Origin: an uncultured Muribaculaceae bacterium
GTDB lineage: Bacteria > Bacteroidota > Bacteroidia > Bacteroidales > Muribaculaceae
Direction: 5' to 3'
Assembly: GCA_910578395.1 (NCBI GenBank)
Contig: CAJTPZ010000006.1
Span: 62,001 to 126,000, forward strand
Length of the DNA: 64,000 bases
Position numbers and translations under genes: made by a program. The notes under the pieces were generated by a model. It had not been told where the DNA came from. It made no database searches and worked only from the letters and a program-made list of their open reading frames with translations. The stretch's first letter is position 1; every line of letters starts with the position of its first letter. Of the stretch, positions 44,056 through 54,300 are shown piece by piece.

Positions 44056-46116
44056 TTATGGTTTTGTAGGGGTCTGCGGTGTATCGGCGGTGGCTTTGGG
44101 CTCGGCGGTAGGATAGGCAATGCGAGCGTGATAGATTGTGCGCAGTCGTTTTATGAAGCTTTCTTTTATCTCTTTTATGTCTTTGAAAGAGATAGGGGAG
44201 TCGTTGTGTAATCCTTCTTTTATCTGTCCGTCGACTATGCGGTTTACAAGTTCGGTGATTGCCTCGACTGTAGGTGACGGAAGTGACCGTGATGCGGCTT
44301 CGACCGAATCGGCCATCATGAGCAGTGATGCTTCGGCTGTCTGCGGGTTGGGACCGGGGTAGGTGAATAGAGCCGGATCGACATTCTCTTCACCTTTTTT
44401 CCGGCATTCGGTTATGTAGAAATATTTTGCTTTGCCTGCACCATGGTGTTGGCTGATCATGTCGCGTATGACCTGCGGAAGCTGTGATTTGTCGGCGCGT
44501 TTCAGGCCGTCGGTAATATGTCCGATGATTATGCGGGCACTTTGTTCAGGGGTGAGTGCGTCATGTGGATTTACACCATGCTGGTTTTCGGTGAAGAATG
44601 CCGGATTTGAGATTTTGCCGATATCATGGTATAGTGCGCCGGCTCTTACGATCTGTACGTTGGCATGGATCTTGCGGGCTGCTTCGGCGGCAAGACTGCT
44701 TACGGCTATCGAATGTTGGAATGTGCCTGGGCATTCTTCGGATAGCTCTCGTAGAATCGGGCTGTTTATATCGGCAAGCTCGACAAGTGTTACTACAGAA
44801 ATGAATCCAAACGCTTTCTCAAGCAGGAAAATAAGTATGTAGGCGAATGATGTGAGCACGGCATTGATCATAAAGAAACCTATTAGTTTCCAGGAGAATG
44901 ATGTGATCGAACCGGCAGTCATCAGTTCTATGGCAATATAAGAGAATGTGTAGGCAAGGAATACGTAGGCGGCAGTTTTTATCAACTGCGAGCGTTTTGA
45001 AAGTTCCTGAAGTGAGAAAATGGATGCGACACCGGCAATAAACTCAATGAAAATGAATTCCATGGCAAATGTCGACAGGCTTATACACAGCAGTATCTCG
45101 ATGATGTGGACAAACAGCGCTGTTCGGGCGTCGTAGAATACCACCATCATGATCGGCAGTATTGTGAATGGGATTATGTAGAATCCGGAAGTAAAGGCCG
45201 CTGAGAGTATTACCGCAAATATGTAGAAAGCAGTAAGGAGCGACATTACGCAGAAAAGTCTTCTGCGGCTTTTCCACCATTCGGGACGATACAGGAAGAA
45301 ATAAAGGTATACGGCAGCGAATAGAATGGCGATATATATAACCTGACCTATTTCAGTGTAGATGTGGGCTGAGGAATCGGTGAGATCACGCGCTTCGATC
45401 ATATTCTCGTAGGTGAGAAGCACCTGATAGAGCTGCGGAGTGACGATGTCGCCACGGTCGATAATGCGCTCGCCTTGCATCACTACTCCGATGGCGGCAG
45501 TAGCCGGCTGAAGGGCCTCCTGCAGCAGACGCTGTGTCTCGATTGTGTCGAGCACCATGTTGGGCTGCAGGTGTGACGGGATATCATGTGCAAGCATCGC
45601 TTGTCGTGATTCAGGTGACGGCGCCATGCTGTCAAGTAGAGAAAAAGCGCTTCTCTGGGACTTGAAACTCGATGTCGAGACTGTCTGAATAAGGTTATCA
45701 GCCACTATTTTCACTTTCTGGAGCTTTTTGGCTGAGATACGTGTGGCAGTTTCGCTGTCGACAATGCCTCCTGCATAAAGTCGGTCGACAAGGGTGCGAA
45801 GCCTCGTGCGTTCGCTTTGAGGTAGTTCCGAGAGTCCGTTGATGCGCTGTTTCATGTCGTCGGCGACCTGATGGTTGCGCTTGAATACAGGAACAAATGA
45901 ATCCCTGATACTGTCTGACATTTCTCTTACGGTTGTTGAATCACGGAAGACGGGAATGTCGAACGGCGCAGTCAGCAGGGAATGGGTCCAGGGACGGTTT
46001 TCTTCGTAGCTGAACCGTTGTGTGTCGCTGCCTGGCAGAAAAAGCACAACAAGCAGTGTGGCAACCACGAATGTGGCAGCCCTCACCAGAGTGATTCTCG
46101 ATATGTCTTTTTTCAT
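44056..46116 (-). CDS. 7TM-HD domain protein, probable cyclic-di-AMP phosphodiesterase (PgpH-like)
   Basis: This 686-residue protein has an N-terminal helix (TLVRAATFVVATLLVVLFLP), a large extracellular 7TMR-HDED-type domain, about seven membrane helices (residues about 270-450) and a cytoplasmic HD domain. Its motif GALYHDIGKISNPAFFTENQ lies near residue 493, with ARIIIGHITDGL and ISQHHGAGKAKYF as further metal-ligand segments. PgpH-type enzymes hydrolyse c-di-AMP. It sits 56 bases after the Rel/SpoT gene on the same strand, placing two nucleotide second-messenger enzymes together. ppGpp is known to inhibit PgpH-type enzymes in Firmicutes. Confidence 0.9.
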   Translation of the reverse strand: MKKDISRITLVRAATFVVATLLVVLFLPGSDTQRFSYEENRPWTHSLLTAPFDIPVFRDSTTVREMSDSIRDSFVPVFKRNHQVADDMKQRINGLSELPQSERTRLRTLVDRLYAGGIVDSETATRISAKKLQKVKIVADNLIQTVSTSSFKSQRSAFSLLDSMAPSPESRQAMLAHDIPSHLQPNMVLDTIETQRLLQEALQPATAAIGVVMQGERIIDRGDIVTPQLYQVLLTYENMIEARDLTDSSAHIYTEIGQVIYIAILFAAVYLYFFLYRPEWWKSRRRLFCVMSLLTAFYIFAVILSAAFTSGFYIIPFTILPIMMVVFYDARTALFVHIIEILLCISLSTFAMEFIFIEFIAGVASIFSLQELSKRSQLIKTAAYVFLAYTFSYIAIELMTAGSITSFSWKLIGFFMINAVLTSFAYILIFLLEKAFGFISVVTLVELADINSPILRELSEECPGTFQHSIAVSSLAAEAARKIHANVQIVRAGALYHDIGKISNPAFFTENQHGVNPHDALTPEQSARIIIGHITDGLKRADKSQLPQVIRDMISQHHGAGKAKYFYITECRKKGEENVDPALFTYPGPNPQTAEASLLMMADSVEAASRSLPSPTVEAITELVNRIVDGQIKEGLHNDSPISFKDIKEIKESFIKRLRTIYHARIAYPTAEPKATADTPQTPTKP

Positions 46117-46172
46117 GCTTCTCTATTGGGAGGTGATGGAAGAGGTGACAATGTCTCCGGATGCCGGATTCA

Positions 46173-48461
46173 TTACCTGATGCGTGTAGCCGACTGGACT
46201 CCGTTGATCTTCTTTATGCGTGAGCACAGTGAGTTTACGGTGGTGGCGTCGGTGACCCTGACGTCGAGATCGCAGGCAAATACTTCGTCTTTGGCCTGAA
46301 TGTTCATGCCCCGTATGTCGAGTCCGAGATGAGACGAGATCATTGAAATCAATTCCTGAAGGATGCCATGACGATCAATTCCTTCGATATGTATATGGAC
46401 TGGATATGATCCGCTGACACCTTGCCAATCCACTGATACTATGCGTGGTCCATAGCCGGCCTTCAATGCCATTGCATGTTCGCATGTCATATCGTGCACT
46501 TCAACTACACCGTCATCGGCGATAAAACCGAGTGTGTCGTCGCCGGGAATAGGGAAGCAACAGTCGGTGCGTCTGAAGTTTGTAATGCCGTCCTTGCTTA
46601 ATAGATTGTAAGTCTGCTTTGTATTGACGGATTCAGGTGCTTCGGGCACTTTGGAAACTTTGGATGATGCTTCACCTGAGGCTGGCAGAAGTGCGCTTGG
46701 AATCGCATCTTTACCAAATTTTACAATTTTACTGAAGATTGAGTTCTTGGAAGTCTGCTTACGGTTGACTTTTTTAAGAATTTTAGCAATATCTTCATCA
46801 AGAGAAACTTCTTCGCGCCCTAACTGATAGTATAGTTCGTCGCGGTTGCTGATGCGGAAGTATCCGAGTATTTTTGTAAAGATGGCATTGCTTTCAGTGA
46901 GGTCGTTAGCGCTCAGGAACTCATTAAAAAGTTCTTTGCCATGATTTATGGCCGGCTGACGCTCTTTGCGCAGTGCAGTGCGCAGACTGGTCTTGCCTTT
47001 TGCGGTGACCATGAGGTCCATCCATTCGGGTTTGGGTGTCTGCGACTGCGATGTGAGCACTTCGACCTGGTCTCCGCTGTTTAGGCGGTAGGAGAGTGGC
47101 ACAAGTTTGTGATTGACCTTTCCGGCAATACAGTGATATCCGATCTCGCTGTGAAGCGTAAATGCCATATCAAGCACGGTGGCACCCTTAGGCAGGGTGA
47201 TCAGTTCGCCTTGCGGGGTGAATAATACGATTTCCGACGCGAATAGATTTAGTTTCAGTGTGTCGAGGAAGTCAATCGCATTTGGTTCGGGGTTGTCGAG
47301 GATGTCTTTGATGGTATGAAGCCATACGTTGAGTTCGCTTTCCTCGTCGCCTTCGCCTATTTTATATTTCCAGTGGGCCGCAAATCCTTTTTCCGCGATT
47401 TCGTCCATGCGCCGGGAGCGTATCTGTATCTCGACCCAATTGCCGTCGGATCCCATCACAGTAAGATGCAGCGCCTGATAACCGTTGGCTTTCGGTACTG
47501 ATACCCAGTCACGGGTGCGGTCGGGATGCAGTTTGTATATATCGGTTATGGCAGAGTATATGTTCCAGCAGATGCTTTTTTCTTTACCTGGATCGTCACA
47601 GTCAAAAATAATGCGCATCGCGTAGAGGTCGTAGACTTCTTCAAACGGGATGTGCTTTGCTTCCATTTTCCGCCAGATCGAATAAATGGATTTTACTCTT
47701 GCTTTGGCCTCGAAAGTGAGTCCGAGTTCTTTTAGTTTTTCGGTGATGGGAGCTGAAAAGTCTTTGTAGACTTCCTGGCGCCTGGCTTCGGTTTCGGTAA
47801 TCTTACGAGAGATCTCTTCATAGGCAGCCGGATGCTCATATTTAAAGCTGAGATCTTCCAGTTCGGTTTTTATGGCAAACAATCCGAGCCTGTGGGCAAG
47901 CGGCGCATATATATATAGCGTTTCTCCGGCGATTTTATATTGTTTGTTTGGCGCCATACTGCCGAGCGTGCGCATGTTGTGGAGACGATCGGCCATTTTT
48001 ATCAGAACCACTCTTATGTCCTCGGACATTGTGAGCAGCAGTTTGCGGAAATTTTCGGCTTGTGCCGACGCTTTGTCACCGAAGATGCCGCCTGATATCT
48101 TGGTCAGTCCTTCTACCAGTTGGGCTATCTTAGGACCGAAATGTTGTTTGATGTCTTCTACCGTGTAGTCGGTATCCTCGACAACATCGTGCAGCAAAGC
48201 CGCACAAATAGAAGTCGACCCCAAGCCTATTTCCTGACTGGCGATTTTAGCAACGGCTATAGGATGAAGAATATATGGCTCACCAGACCGGCGCCTGATG
48301 CCTTCATGGGCACTTTTGGCAAAGTTGAAAGCGCGCTCGATTATCTCCGCTTTTTTGCGGTGGTTGGAGCGCAGATATCCATCGAGAACATCCTTGAAAG
48401 CCGAGGCTATCATGGCGTCCTCTTCCGGAGCGGTAAATTTTTTTGCAGCTTTCTCTGACAT
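46173..48461 (-). CDS. Bifunctional (p)ppGpp synthetase/hydrolase (Rel/SpoT)
   Basis: This 762-residue stringent-response enzyme has an HD hydrolase domain with ALLHDVVEDTDYTVEDI (His91-Asp92 and Glu-Asp), so hydrolase activity should be intact. The synthetase domain has YDLYAMRIIFDCDD and DWVSVPKANGYQALHLTVMG. A TGS domain (VLFTPQGELITLPKGATVLD) and a C-terminal ACT domain (HIHIEGIDRHGILQELI) follow. I start at ATG 48461; the open frame extends 24 codons further but a TAnnTTTG box at 48470-48477 lies inside that extension. Confidence 0.94.
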   Translation of the reverse strand: MSEKAAKKFTAPEEDAMIASAFKDVLDGYLRSNHRKKAEIIERAFNFAKSAHEGIRRRSGEPYILHPIAVAKIASQEIGLGSTSICAALLHDVVEDTDYTVEDIKQHFGPKIAQLVEGLTKISGGIFGDKASAQAENFRKLLLTMSEDIRVVLIKMADRLHNMRTLGSMAPNKQYKIAGETLYIYAPLAHRLGLFAIKTELEDLSFKYEHPAAYEEISRKITETEARRQEVYKDFSAPITEKLKELGLTFEAKARVKSIYSIWRKMEAKHIPFEEVYDLYAMRIIFDCDDPGKEKSICWNIYSAITDIYKLHPDRTRDWVSVPKANGYQALHLTVMGSDGNWVEIQIRSRRMDEIAEKGFAAHWKYKIGEGDEESELNVWLHTIKDILDNPEPNAIDFLDTLKLNLFASEIVLFTPQGELITLPKGATVLDMAFTLHSEIGYHCIAGKVNHKLVPLSYRLNSGDQVEVLTSQSQTPKPEWMDLMVTAKGKTSLRTALRKERQPAINHGKELFNEFLSANDLTESNAIFTKILGYFRISNRDELYYQLGREEVSLDEDIAKILKKVNRKQTSKNSIFSKIVKFGKDAIPSALLPASGEASSKVSKVPEAPESVNTKQTYNLLSKDGITNFRRTDCCFPIPGDDTLGFIADDGVVEVHDMTCEHAMALKAGYGPRIVSVDWQGVSGSYPVHIHIEGIDRHGILQELISMISSHLGLDIRGMNIQAKDEVFACDLDVRVTDATTVNSLCSRIKKINGVQSATRIR

Positions 48462-48469
48462 AGCAAATA

Positions 48470-48477
48470 CAAATATA
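48470..48477 (-). promoter_or_regulatory. -7 box of the Rel/SpoT gene
   Basis: The minus strand reads TATATTTG, an exact TAnnTTTG match, only eight bases before ATG 48461. The message would be almost leaderless. No TTTG at 20 bases upstream. Confidence 0.5.
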
Positions 48478-48518
48478 GCAAAACCCCGACAAAATGAGTC
48501 TGAATACTTAAAAAATCC

Positions 48519-48526
48519 TATCTTTG
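48519..48526 (+). promoter_or_regulatory. -7 box of the DUF4421 gene
   Basis: TATCTTTG matches TAnnTTTG and lies 93 bases before ATG 48620, back to back with the Rel/SpoT promoter. A small hairpin (GCTTTT-CATA-AAAAGC, 48604-48619) touches the start codon. Confidence 0.5.
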
Positions 48527-48619
48527 CAGGCAAAACTGTTTCGTGTATCAGTATTTGTGTTATCCAAGCTCATGACAGGAGGCACACTGTAGTTCCATGT
48601 ATCGCTTTTCATAAAAAGC

Positions 48620-49699
48620 ATGTCTCACACGGCCACATCTTCTGTGTTTCGGAGGAGATTTATCAGAATGATCTTTGTAGTGGTGGCATTTGTCGCTTCC
48701 GCTCAGTCCGGTCATGCTTTCTCTCTTGCGCTTGACTCTATTGCAGAATGGGGCAAGTTTCCAAGGTTCTGTATCAAAACATACCGTTGGGGTGACCGTT
48801 TTTTCAATTCCTATGACTCGACCTATGTTGTAGGCACAGGTACAAAATTCAATGTGAAATTCAAGACGGATTCATGGGTGGATCATTATCTGTTTGAACT
48901 TGAAAATGGTACCCGCATCAATATGGTGTCAGATGCATCGACTGCCATGGGTGCCTATGTGACATATCTTGCGGTGTCGGTCGGATATGACCTGAATATA
49001 TCCAGATATTTCAACGGAAACACCAAATCGCGAAAACGGTTTAACTTTGCATTTAACTGCGCTTTGTTTGGGGCGGATCTTTATATTTATGACAATAACA
49101 TCGGTACGACGATAACCAGATTTGGCCACCGTGATCAGCCCGATAAAGTGCATATCCCATTCAAGGGCCTTGACAATAAGGCTTTTGGCCTGGATCTTTA
49201 TTATTTCCTGAATAATAAACGTTATTCACAGGCCGCTGCATTCAATTTTTCTAAAAGACAGCGTAAGAGCCAGGGATCATGGTATTTTGGTTTTTCATAT
49301 ATGAACGAGAAGTATAATTTCAATTTCTCGGGATTGTCGGAAGATCTGAAGGAACAACTGCCGGTTATATGGAATGATTATAGTTATAATGTTACAGTAC
49401 AGAACTATTTTCTAAAGGTCGGTTATGGCTATAACTGGGTAATGGGACGCCATTGGCTTGTAAGTATTTCGGAGTCGCCTATGTTTGGTATGCGCAAGGG
49501 GGAAGTTAACAATATAATAAAGAATCGGTTTGGTGCATATAATGTATTGCGGGCCTCGTCGGTTTATAACCGTGGAAATTTTTTCACCGGTCTTGTGGGC
49601 CGTGTGTACACCAGTCTTATCAAGGATCGTGAGTCGATGATGTTTTCCAACATGTATTCTTTTGAGCTTTCAGTAGGCTACAGGTTTAATCTGTGGTGA
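48620..49699 (+). CDS. DUF4421 family outer-membrane-like protein
   Basis: This 359-residue protein has a signal region (MIFVVVAFVASAQSGHAFS) preceded by a basic stretch. The family block KTYRWGDRFFNSYDSTYVVG follows. The remainder is rich in alternating aromatic strands and ends with FELSVGYRFNLW, a typical C-terminal beta-barrel strand for outer-membrane insertion. DUF4421 is Bacteroidota-specific and of unknown role. ATG 48668 is an alternative start closer to the signal peptide. A GC-rich hairpin follows the stop. Confidence 0.82.
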   Translation: MSHTATSSVFRRRFIRMIFVVVAFVASAQSGHAFSLALDSIAEWGKFPRFCIKTYRWGDRFFNSYDSTYVVGTGTKFNVKFKTDSWVDHYLFELENGTRINMVSDASTAMGAYVTYLAVSVGYDLNISRYFNGNTKSRKRFNFAFNCALFGADLYIYDNNIGTTITRFGHRDQPDKVHIPFKGLDNKAFGLDLYYFLNNKRYSQAAAFNFSKRQRKSQGSWYFGFSYMNEKYNFNFSGLSEDLKEQLPVIWNDYSYNVTVQNYFLKVGYGYNWVMGRHWLVSISESPMFGMRKGEVNNIIKNRFGAYNVLRASSVYNRGNFFTGLVGRVYTSLIKDRESMMFSNMYSFELSVGYRFNLW

Positions 49700-49716
49700 C
49701 GGTAGGGATATAAAGC

Positions 49717-49750
49717 AGGCGCGCTCACATGTCAGAATATGGGCGCGCCT
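49717..49750. terminator. Bidirectional terminator between convergent genes
   Basis: AGGCGCGC and GCGCGCCT form an 8-bp stem extended by a T.G and a C-G pair, between the DUF4421 stop (49699) and the SusD stop (49768). It is followed by TTGTCT; likely serves both genes. Confidence 0.65.
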
Positions 49751-49767
49751 TGTCTATGATTGTATTA

Positions 49768-51348
49768 TTATTGGCCTTTGAACGGGTTTTGATCGGAATT
49801 GCTCACTGCCGCATTTGTCAGCAATTCTGATTCCGGTATCTGGCAGAAGAAGTGGTAGTCGTTGCTGTCGAGATATCCTCGCGGTTCTGCATCAGAAGCA
49901 TTGTAGCCGTCGAGATATTGTACGCCCCAACGGTAATGTCCTGCAAAGTTGTTGGCCTCACACGCCATGTAGCGTATAAGAGGTTTCTGAAGACGCACCA
50001 GATCATACATTCCGGTCACGCCCTCGCCGAGAAGTTCCTTACGGCGTTCAATGTATATGTCCTCAAGAAGGTTGGTGCCATCGCTCAACGATGCGTTGCG
50101 TGCGCTTTGGAGAGTGTTGAGCAGTTGCAGCGCCTCGCCTGTTTTGCCATCGAGATGTGCTGCCGCCTCAGCTTTTATTAAAAGCATTTCGGAGCCACGC
50201 ATCATCGATATCTGCGGACGAGTATTGCCTCCTACCGCACCATTGGCATCGCCATAATGTTTGAATTTATCATAGGCCCATTTGGTGTTTATCTCCGGAT
50301 CGACATTTCCGGTGCGTTTCCAGAACATGTAGCGGTCATCGGTATTCTCGAAGAGATCCACATATTGTTGCGAAGCGAAGAAGTTTAGGAAGCTGTAGAT
50401 AGGTCCGTCGTTGTAGCCTTCTCCATAGGAAGTGTCCTGATTGTACCAAAAGTTGAACTGTGTGCTGCCGCCGAGATTGTTGTTGTCGGTCATTTCCATA
50501 GCCCACATGATTTCAGGTGCTCCCATGTCTATCATTTTGTCGAAGCCGTCGCGCCATTGTTCACGTGTCATGAGAGTGGAATGGTTGGCGAAAGCTTCTC
50601 CGGCCGCATCGTAAGCGCCTTGCCAGTTGTTCATGACAAGATAGACGCGGGCAAGAATACCGTTAACGACGTCGAGGTTTATTTCATAGGGATTGTTGCG
50701 GCTGTAGTCGTCAAGATCTGTTTTTGCGTCGGTAAGATCATCGATGATCCGGTCATAGACCTGTGAGACGGTCGAGAACGGCATTGAGTGTGGATCGTTC
50801 TCGCTCAGACGGAGAATTACGCCTCGCTTTTCCTTTGCAATGATGTAGGTCTGCTGGAAATTTTGTATAAGGGTGAAATACATGAGGCTGCGTATGGCTT
50901 TTGCTTGGCCTTTGATATGCTTTTTCTGAGCTGCGTCGCCGTTTGCATCATCGATGTGTGTGAGGATGATGTTGCAGCGGTTGATAACGTTGTAGCACAT
51001 GAACCAGATCTTTTCAGGCTGGTCCTGGGCTTGTGTGCGTGAGTTGGAGTACTCATAGGAGGTGCATTGGTTGCCACCCATGTTCTGGGTGACTGTTATG
51101 TCGGCACCGCTCAGATCGGGATACATTGCGAAACCGGGTATTCCGGCAAACACCCTGTCCTCGCCATCGGAGTTGAATAGAAGCTGCTTGTAGGTCGATA
51201 CGAGTACCTTCTGCAGCTGAGGAACCGAGTTGACCACTTCGGAGTCTTCGATATCGACATAAGATCCGGTGTTGAGCGCGTCGCTGCATGATGTCATGAG
51301 CATTACGGCAGCTGCAGTTGATAACGCCGTCCTGAATATTTTATTCAT
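49768..51348 (-). CDS. SusD/RagB-family nutrient-binding lipoprotein
   Basis: This 526-residue surface lipoprotein has a lipobox ending LMTSC with the acylated cysteine at Cys21. The helical SusD fold shows CYNVINRCNIILTHID in the TPR region, AKAIRSLMYFTLIQNFQQTY and, late, LLIKAEAAAHLDGKTGEALQ and IYIERRKELLGEG. SusD binds glycan over its SusC partner's pore like a lid. Its gene follows the SusC gene by 33 bases. No glycoside hydrolase or regulator lies beside the pair, so the substrate cannot be named. Confidence 0.93.
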   Translation of the reverse strand: MNKIFRTALSTAAAVMLMTSCSDALNTGSYVDIEDSEVVNSVPQLQKVLVSTYKQLLFNSDGEDRVFAGIPGFAMYPDLSGADITVTQNMGGNQCTSYEYSNSRTQAQDQPEKIWFMCYNVINRCNIILTHIDDANGDAAQKKHIKGQAKAIRSLMYFTLIQNFQQTYIIAKEKRGVILRLSENDPHSMPFSTVSQVYDRIIDDLTDAKTDLDDYSRNNPYEINLDVVNGILARVYLVMNNWQGAYDAAGEAFANHSTLMTREQWRDGFDKMIDMGAPEIMWAMEMTDNNNLGGSTQFNFWYNQDTSYGEGYNDGPIYSFLNFFASQQYVDLFENTDDRYMFWKRTGNVDPEINTKWAYDKFKHYGDANGAVGGNTRPQISMMRGSEMLLIKAEAAAHLDGKTGEALQLLNTLQSARNASLSDGTNLLEDIYIERRKELLGEGVTGMYDLVRLQKPLIRYMACEANNFAGHYRWGVQYLDGYNASDAEPRGYLDSNDYHFFCQIPESELLTNAAVSNSDQNPFKGQ

Positions 51349-51381
51349 GTCTTCGTTTGTTGTCAGTTAGGTAGTTGTGGT

Positions 51382-54300
51382 TTAGAAAGTGAGCTGTATG
51401 CCACTCATGAAGATGCGGCGAGAGCCTTGTACACCTGTGTCATAATCGTCGTTGCCGTTGTAGGTGTTGCCCGATATGCCTGTTTCCGGGTCGGTTTTGC
51501 GATTTTTTGCCGCACCCCAAGTGAATGGATTGGTAGCCGAGAAGTAGACGCGCAGGTTTTCTATAGAGGCTTTTCGTGTGATGTTTTTAGGCAATGTGTA
51601 TCCCAAAGTGATGTTGCGTACTCGCCAATAGTCGTTTTTGAATACCCATGCTGTAGAGTATTTGGCATTGCCGTTTGTTCGGGCTGACCAGCGTCCGTAC
51701 ATGGTGGCGTTGTTGTCACCGGGTTTGCGCCAGCGGTTCTGTATGAGATCCCAGTCCATACCGATTCCTACATTGTTCAGTGTGCGCTCCTTGTAACTGT
51801 AGTCGCTCATGTAGCTTCCGTAACTGTAGTAGAACATTGCGCTGAGGTCGATACCTTTGTACTGCACGGTAGGTGTGATGGAGCCGAAGAGGGTGGGAAT
51901 TGCCGAGCCGACTTTGATGTAGTCATCGGTTGTCACACCGGCGGTGTCTTCGGTGCGCTTCCAGCCGCCATTGCCATCTTTTACAAGCCATCCGGGTTTA
52001 CCGGTCTCAGGATTTAGACCGTCGTATTGTGGGGCGATGAAGTCAAATAGCGAGCTGCCTTTTTCCATTCGGTATGTGCATGCCACACCTGCAAAGTTGA
52101 ACGGATCGGTGGCAAGACGGGTGACCTCGTTTTTCAGCGTCGACAGGTTGCCGTCAATGGTGATGAACCAGTCCTTGTCGGAGTATACTTTGGCGCTTAA
52201 AGTCAGTTCGATGCCGCTGTTGCGCAGATCGCCGAGGTTGGTATTGTAGCCTGTTATGCCTCCTACCTGAGCCGATGGAGGGATCTGCATATAATATAGA
52301 AGGTCTTTTGACGTGCGTGAATAGTATTCGACAGATCCATTCAGGAAATTCCATGCCGAGAAGTCAAGACCGATGTTCCATTGCTCGTTTTTCTCCCATC
52401 GGAGGTCATTGGCGGCAAGAGTATTTGGCTTGAGACCGGAGGTGAGATACAGGTCATCGGCACCATATGTTGCCTGATATGCATATAGGAGTTCGCCGTC
52501 GTCAAGACCGTTGTCTTTGCGTTTTACGAGTTTGTCGTTGCCTGTTGTTCCGTAGCTTGCACGTATCGAAAGGTTGTTGATGAAGCTGTCCTGACTGAAG
52601 AAGTCTTCTTTGGAGATGCGCCAGCTTGCACCTGCCGACCAGAATGATCCCCACCGTTTTTTGGGGTTAAAGCGGGAACTGCCGTCCTCACGGAACGATA
52701 GTGATGCATAATATTTTTGATCGAAGTTGTATTCGGCTCGTGCAAAATAGGAGAGAAGCGCATAACTGTCACGTCCACCCCAGACACCAAATTCTTTAGT
52801 AGTGTTGGACAGCTCATATTTTCCAAGCTCCATTATGCCTGATCCCCAGCTTTGCTCATAATGGTTGTCCCATTGATACCATTCCTGGCCAAGAAGGGCG
52901 TTGAAGGAGTGTTTGTCTCCGATCTTCCATTCACCAGACAGGACGTTGTTCCAGGTTGTGGAACGCTGTGTCAGGTCATAACGCTCGGCATATCCGCCAT
53001 TGGTCTTGACTGTGACACCATAGGGTGCGAGCTGGTCAGATCCATGTACGGCAGAGTCGTATGACATGTTACGGCTATAGTAGTTGTCGATATTTAGAGC
53101 CGAACGAAATTTGAGATTGAATGGAAGTTTGAATTCGGTATAGAAGTTTGATGTCACGATGTGCCCCATGTTGTTGCTGAATGACTCATCGTTTGGGTTA
53201 TCCCAGTAGTCACCACCGTTGTTTAGCGGATGTATGCCGAAGAAGCTGCCTGTATATTTGTTGTAGTTGTACATCCGGCGTCCGGTTTTTTCTGAATATA
53301 TCCAGTCGGTGTTGTCTTCGTTGCGGAGATACATGCCTGAGAGTGATGTGTAGAAGTTGAGCGCACGCGAGTTTCCTGACGTGTTCTGGCGTGATGCGCT
53401 GTAGCTTACACTTCCGCCGGCGCGCCACCAGTCGCGTATGTTTGTGTTTACGTTGGCACGGAACGTATAGCGTTTGTAGTATTGATTCATCGAATAACCT
53501 CCATCGTCAAGATAACTGCCGGAGAAGAAATAGTCGGTGTTGCCTGCCGCGAGACTGCCTGAAACGTCTACACTGTACTCCTGACGCAGTTTGCGTGAAA
53601 ATGCTGCCATATAGGGGTCCCAGTCCTCTCTGTCCCAAATGATTTCGGTTTTAGGGTTCATATATGGATTTCCTTTGCCGTCGTGAAGCACATAAGGTTC
53701 GTCGATGTATTTGAACGGTGACACGTAGATGGGGTTGCCCTTAGAGTCGGCGGTCTTGCGCATTTGCTCCTGAGCGTATTTCGAGGCGTAGTCTCCGGCT
53801 TCCTGCATCGTCATTCCGTCTTCGTAATATCCGTCGTAGAAGTAGGCATACCAACGGTTTTCAAGTTGCTGATAGGGACTGGATTTGTTTGGGTTCTTGA
53901 CTGCATTGTCGGAGGTGCCCCATCCCGCACGCACGTTTACAGTAGCGTTGCCAGTCTTGCCTTTCTTGGTGGTGATCATAATTACACCGTTGGCTGCACG
54001 TGAGCCGTAGAGTGAGGTAGCAGCTGCGTCTTTGAGAACCGAGAGATTTTCTATATCATTTTGGTTGATCTGCGTGAGTTTTCCGTCATAAGGCATTCCG
54101 TCGACTATTATCAATGGGTCTGACTTGCCGGACATTGACGAGATACCCCGGATCTGGATGCGTGTATCTGCACCTGGATTACCGGCCGGAGTCGATACTC
54201 CGACACCGGCGCTCATTCCTTGAAGTGCCTCGGCGAAGCCTGTTCCGTGGACTTTTTCAATGTCGTTGCCCTTTACGGTAGAAGCGGCTCCGGTAAAAGT

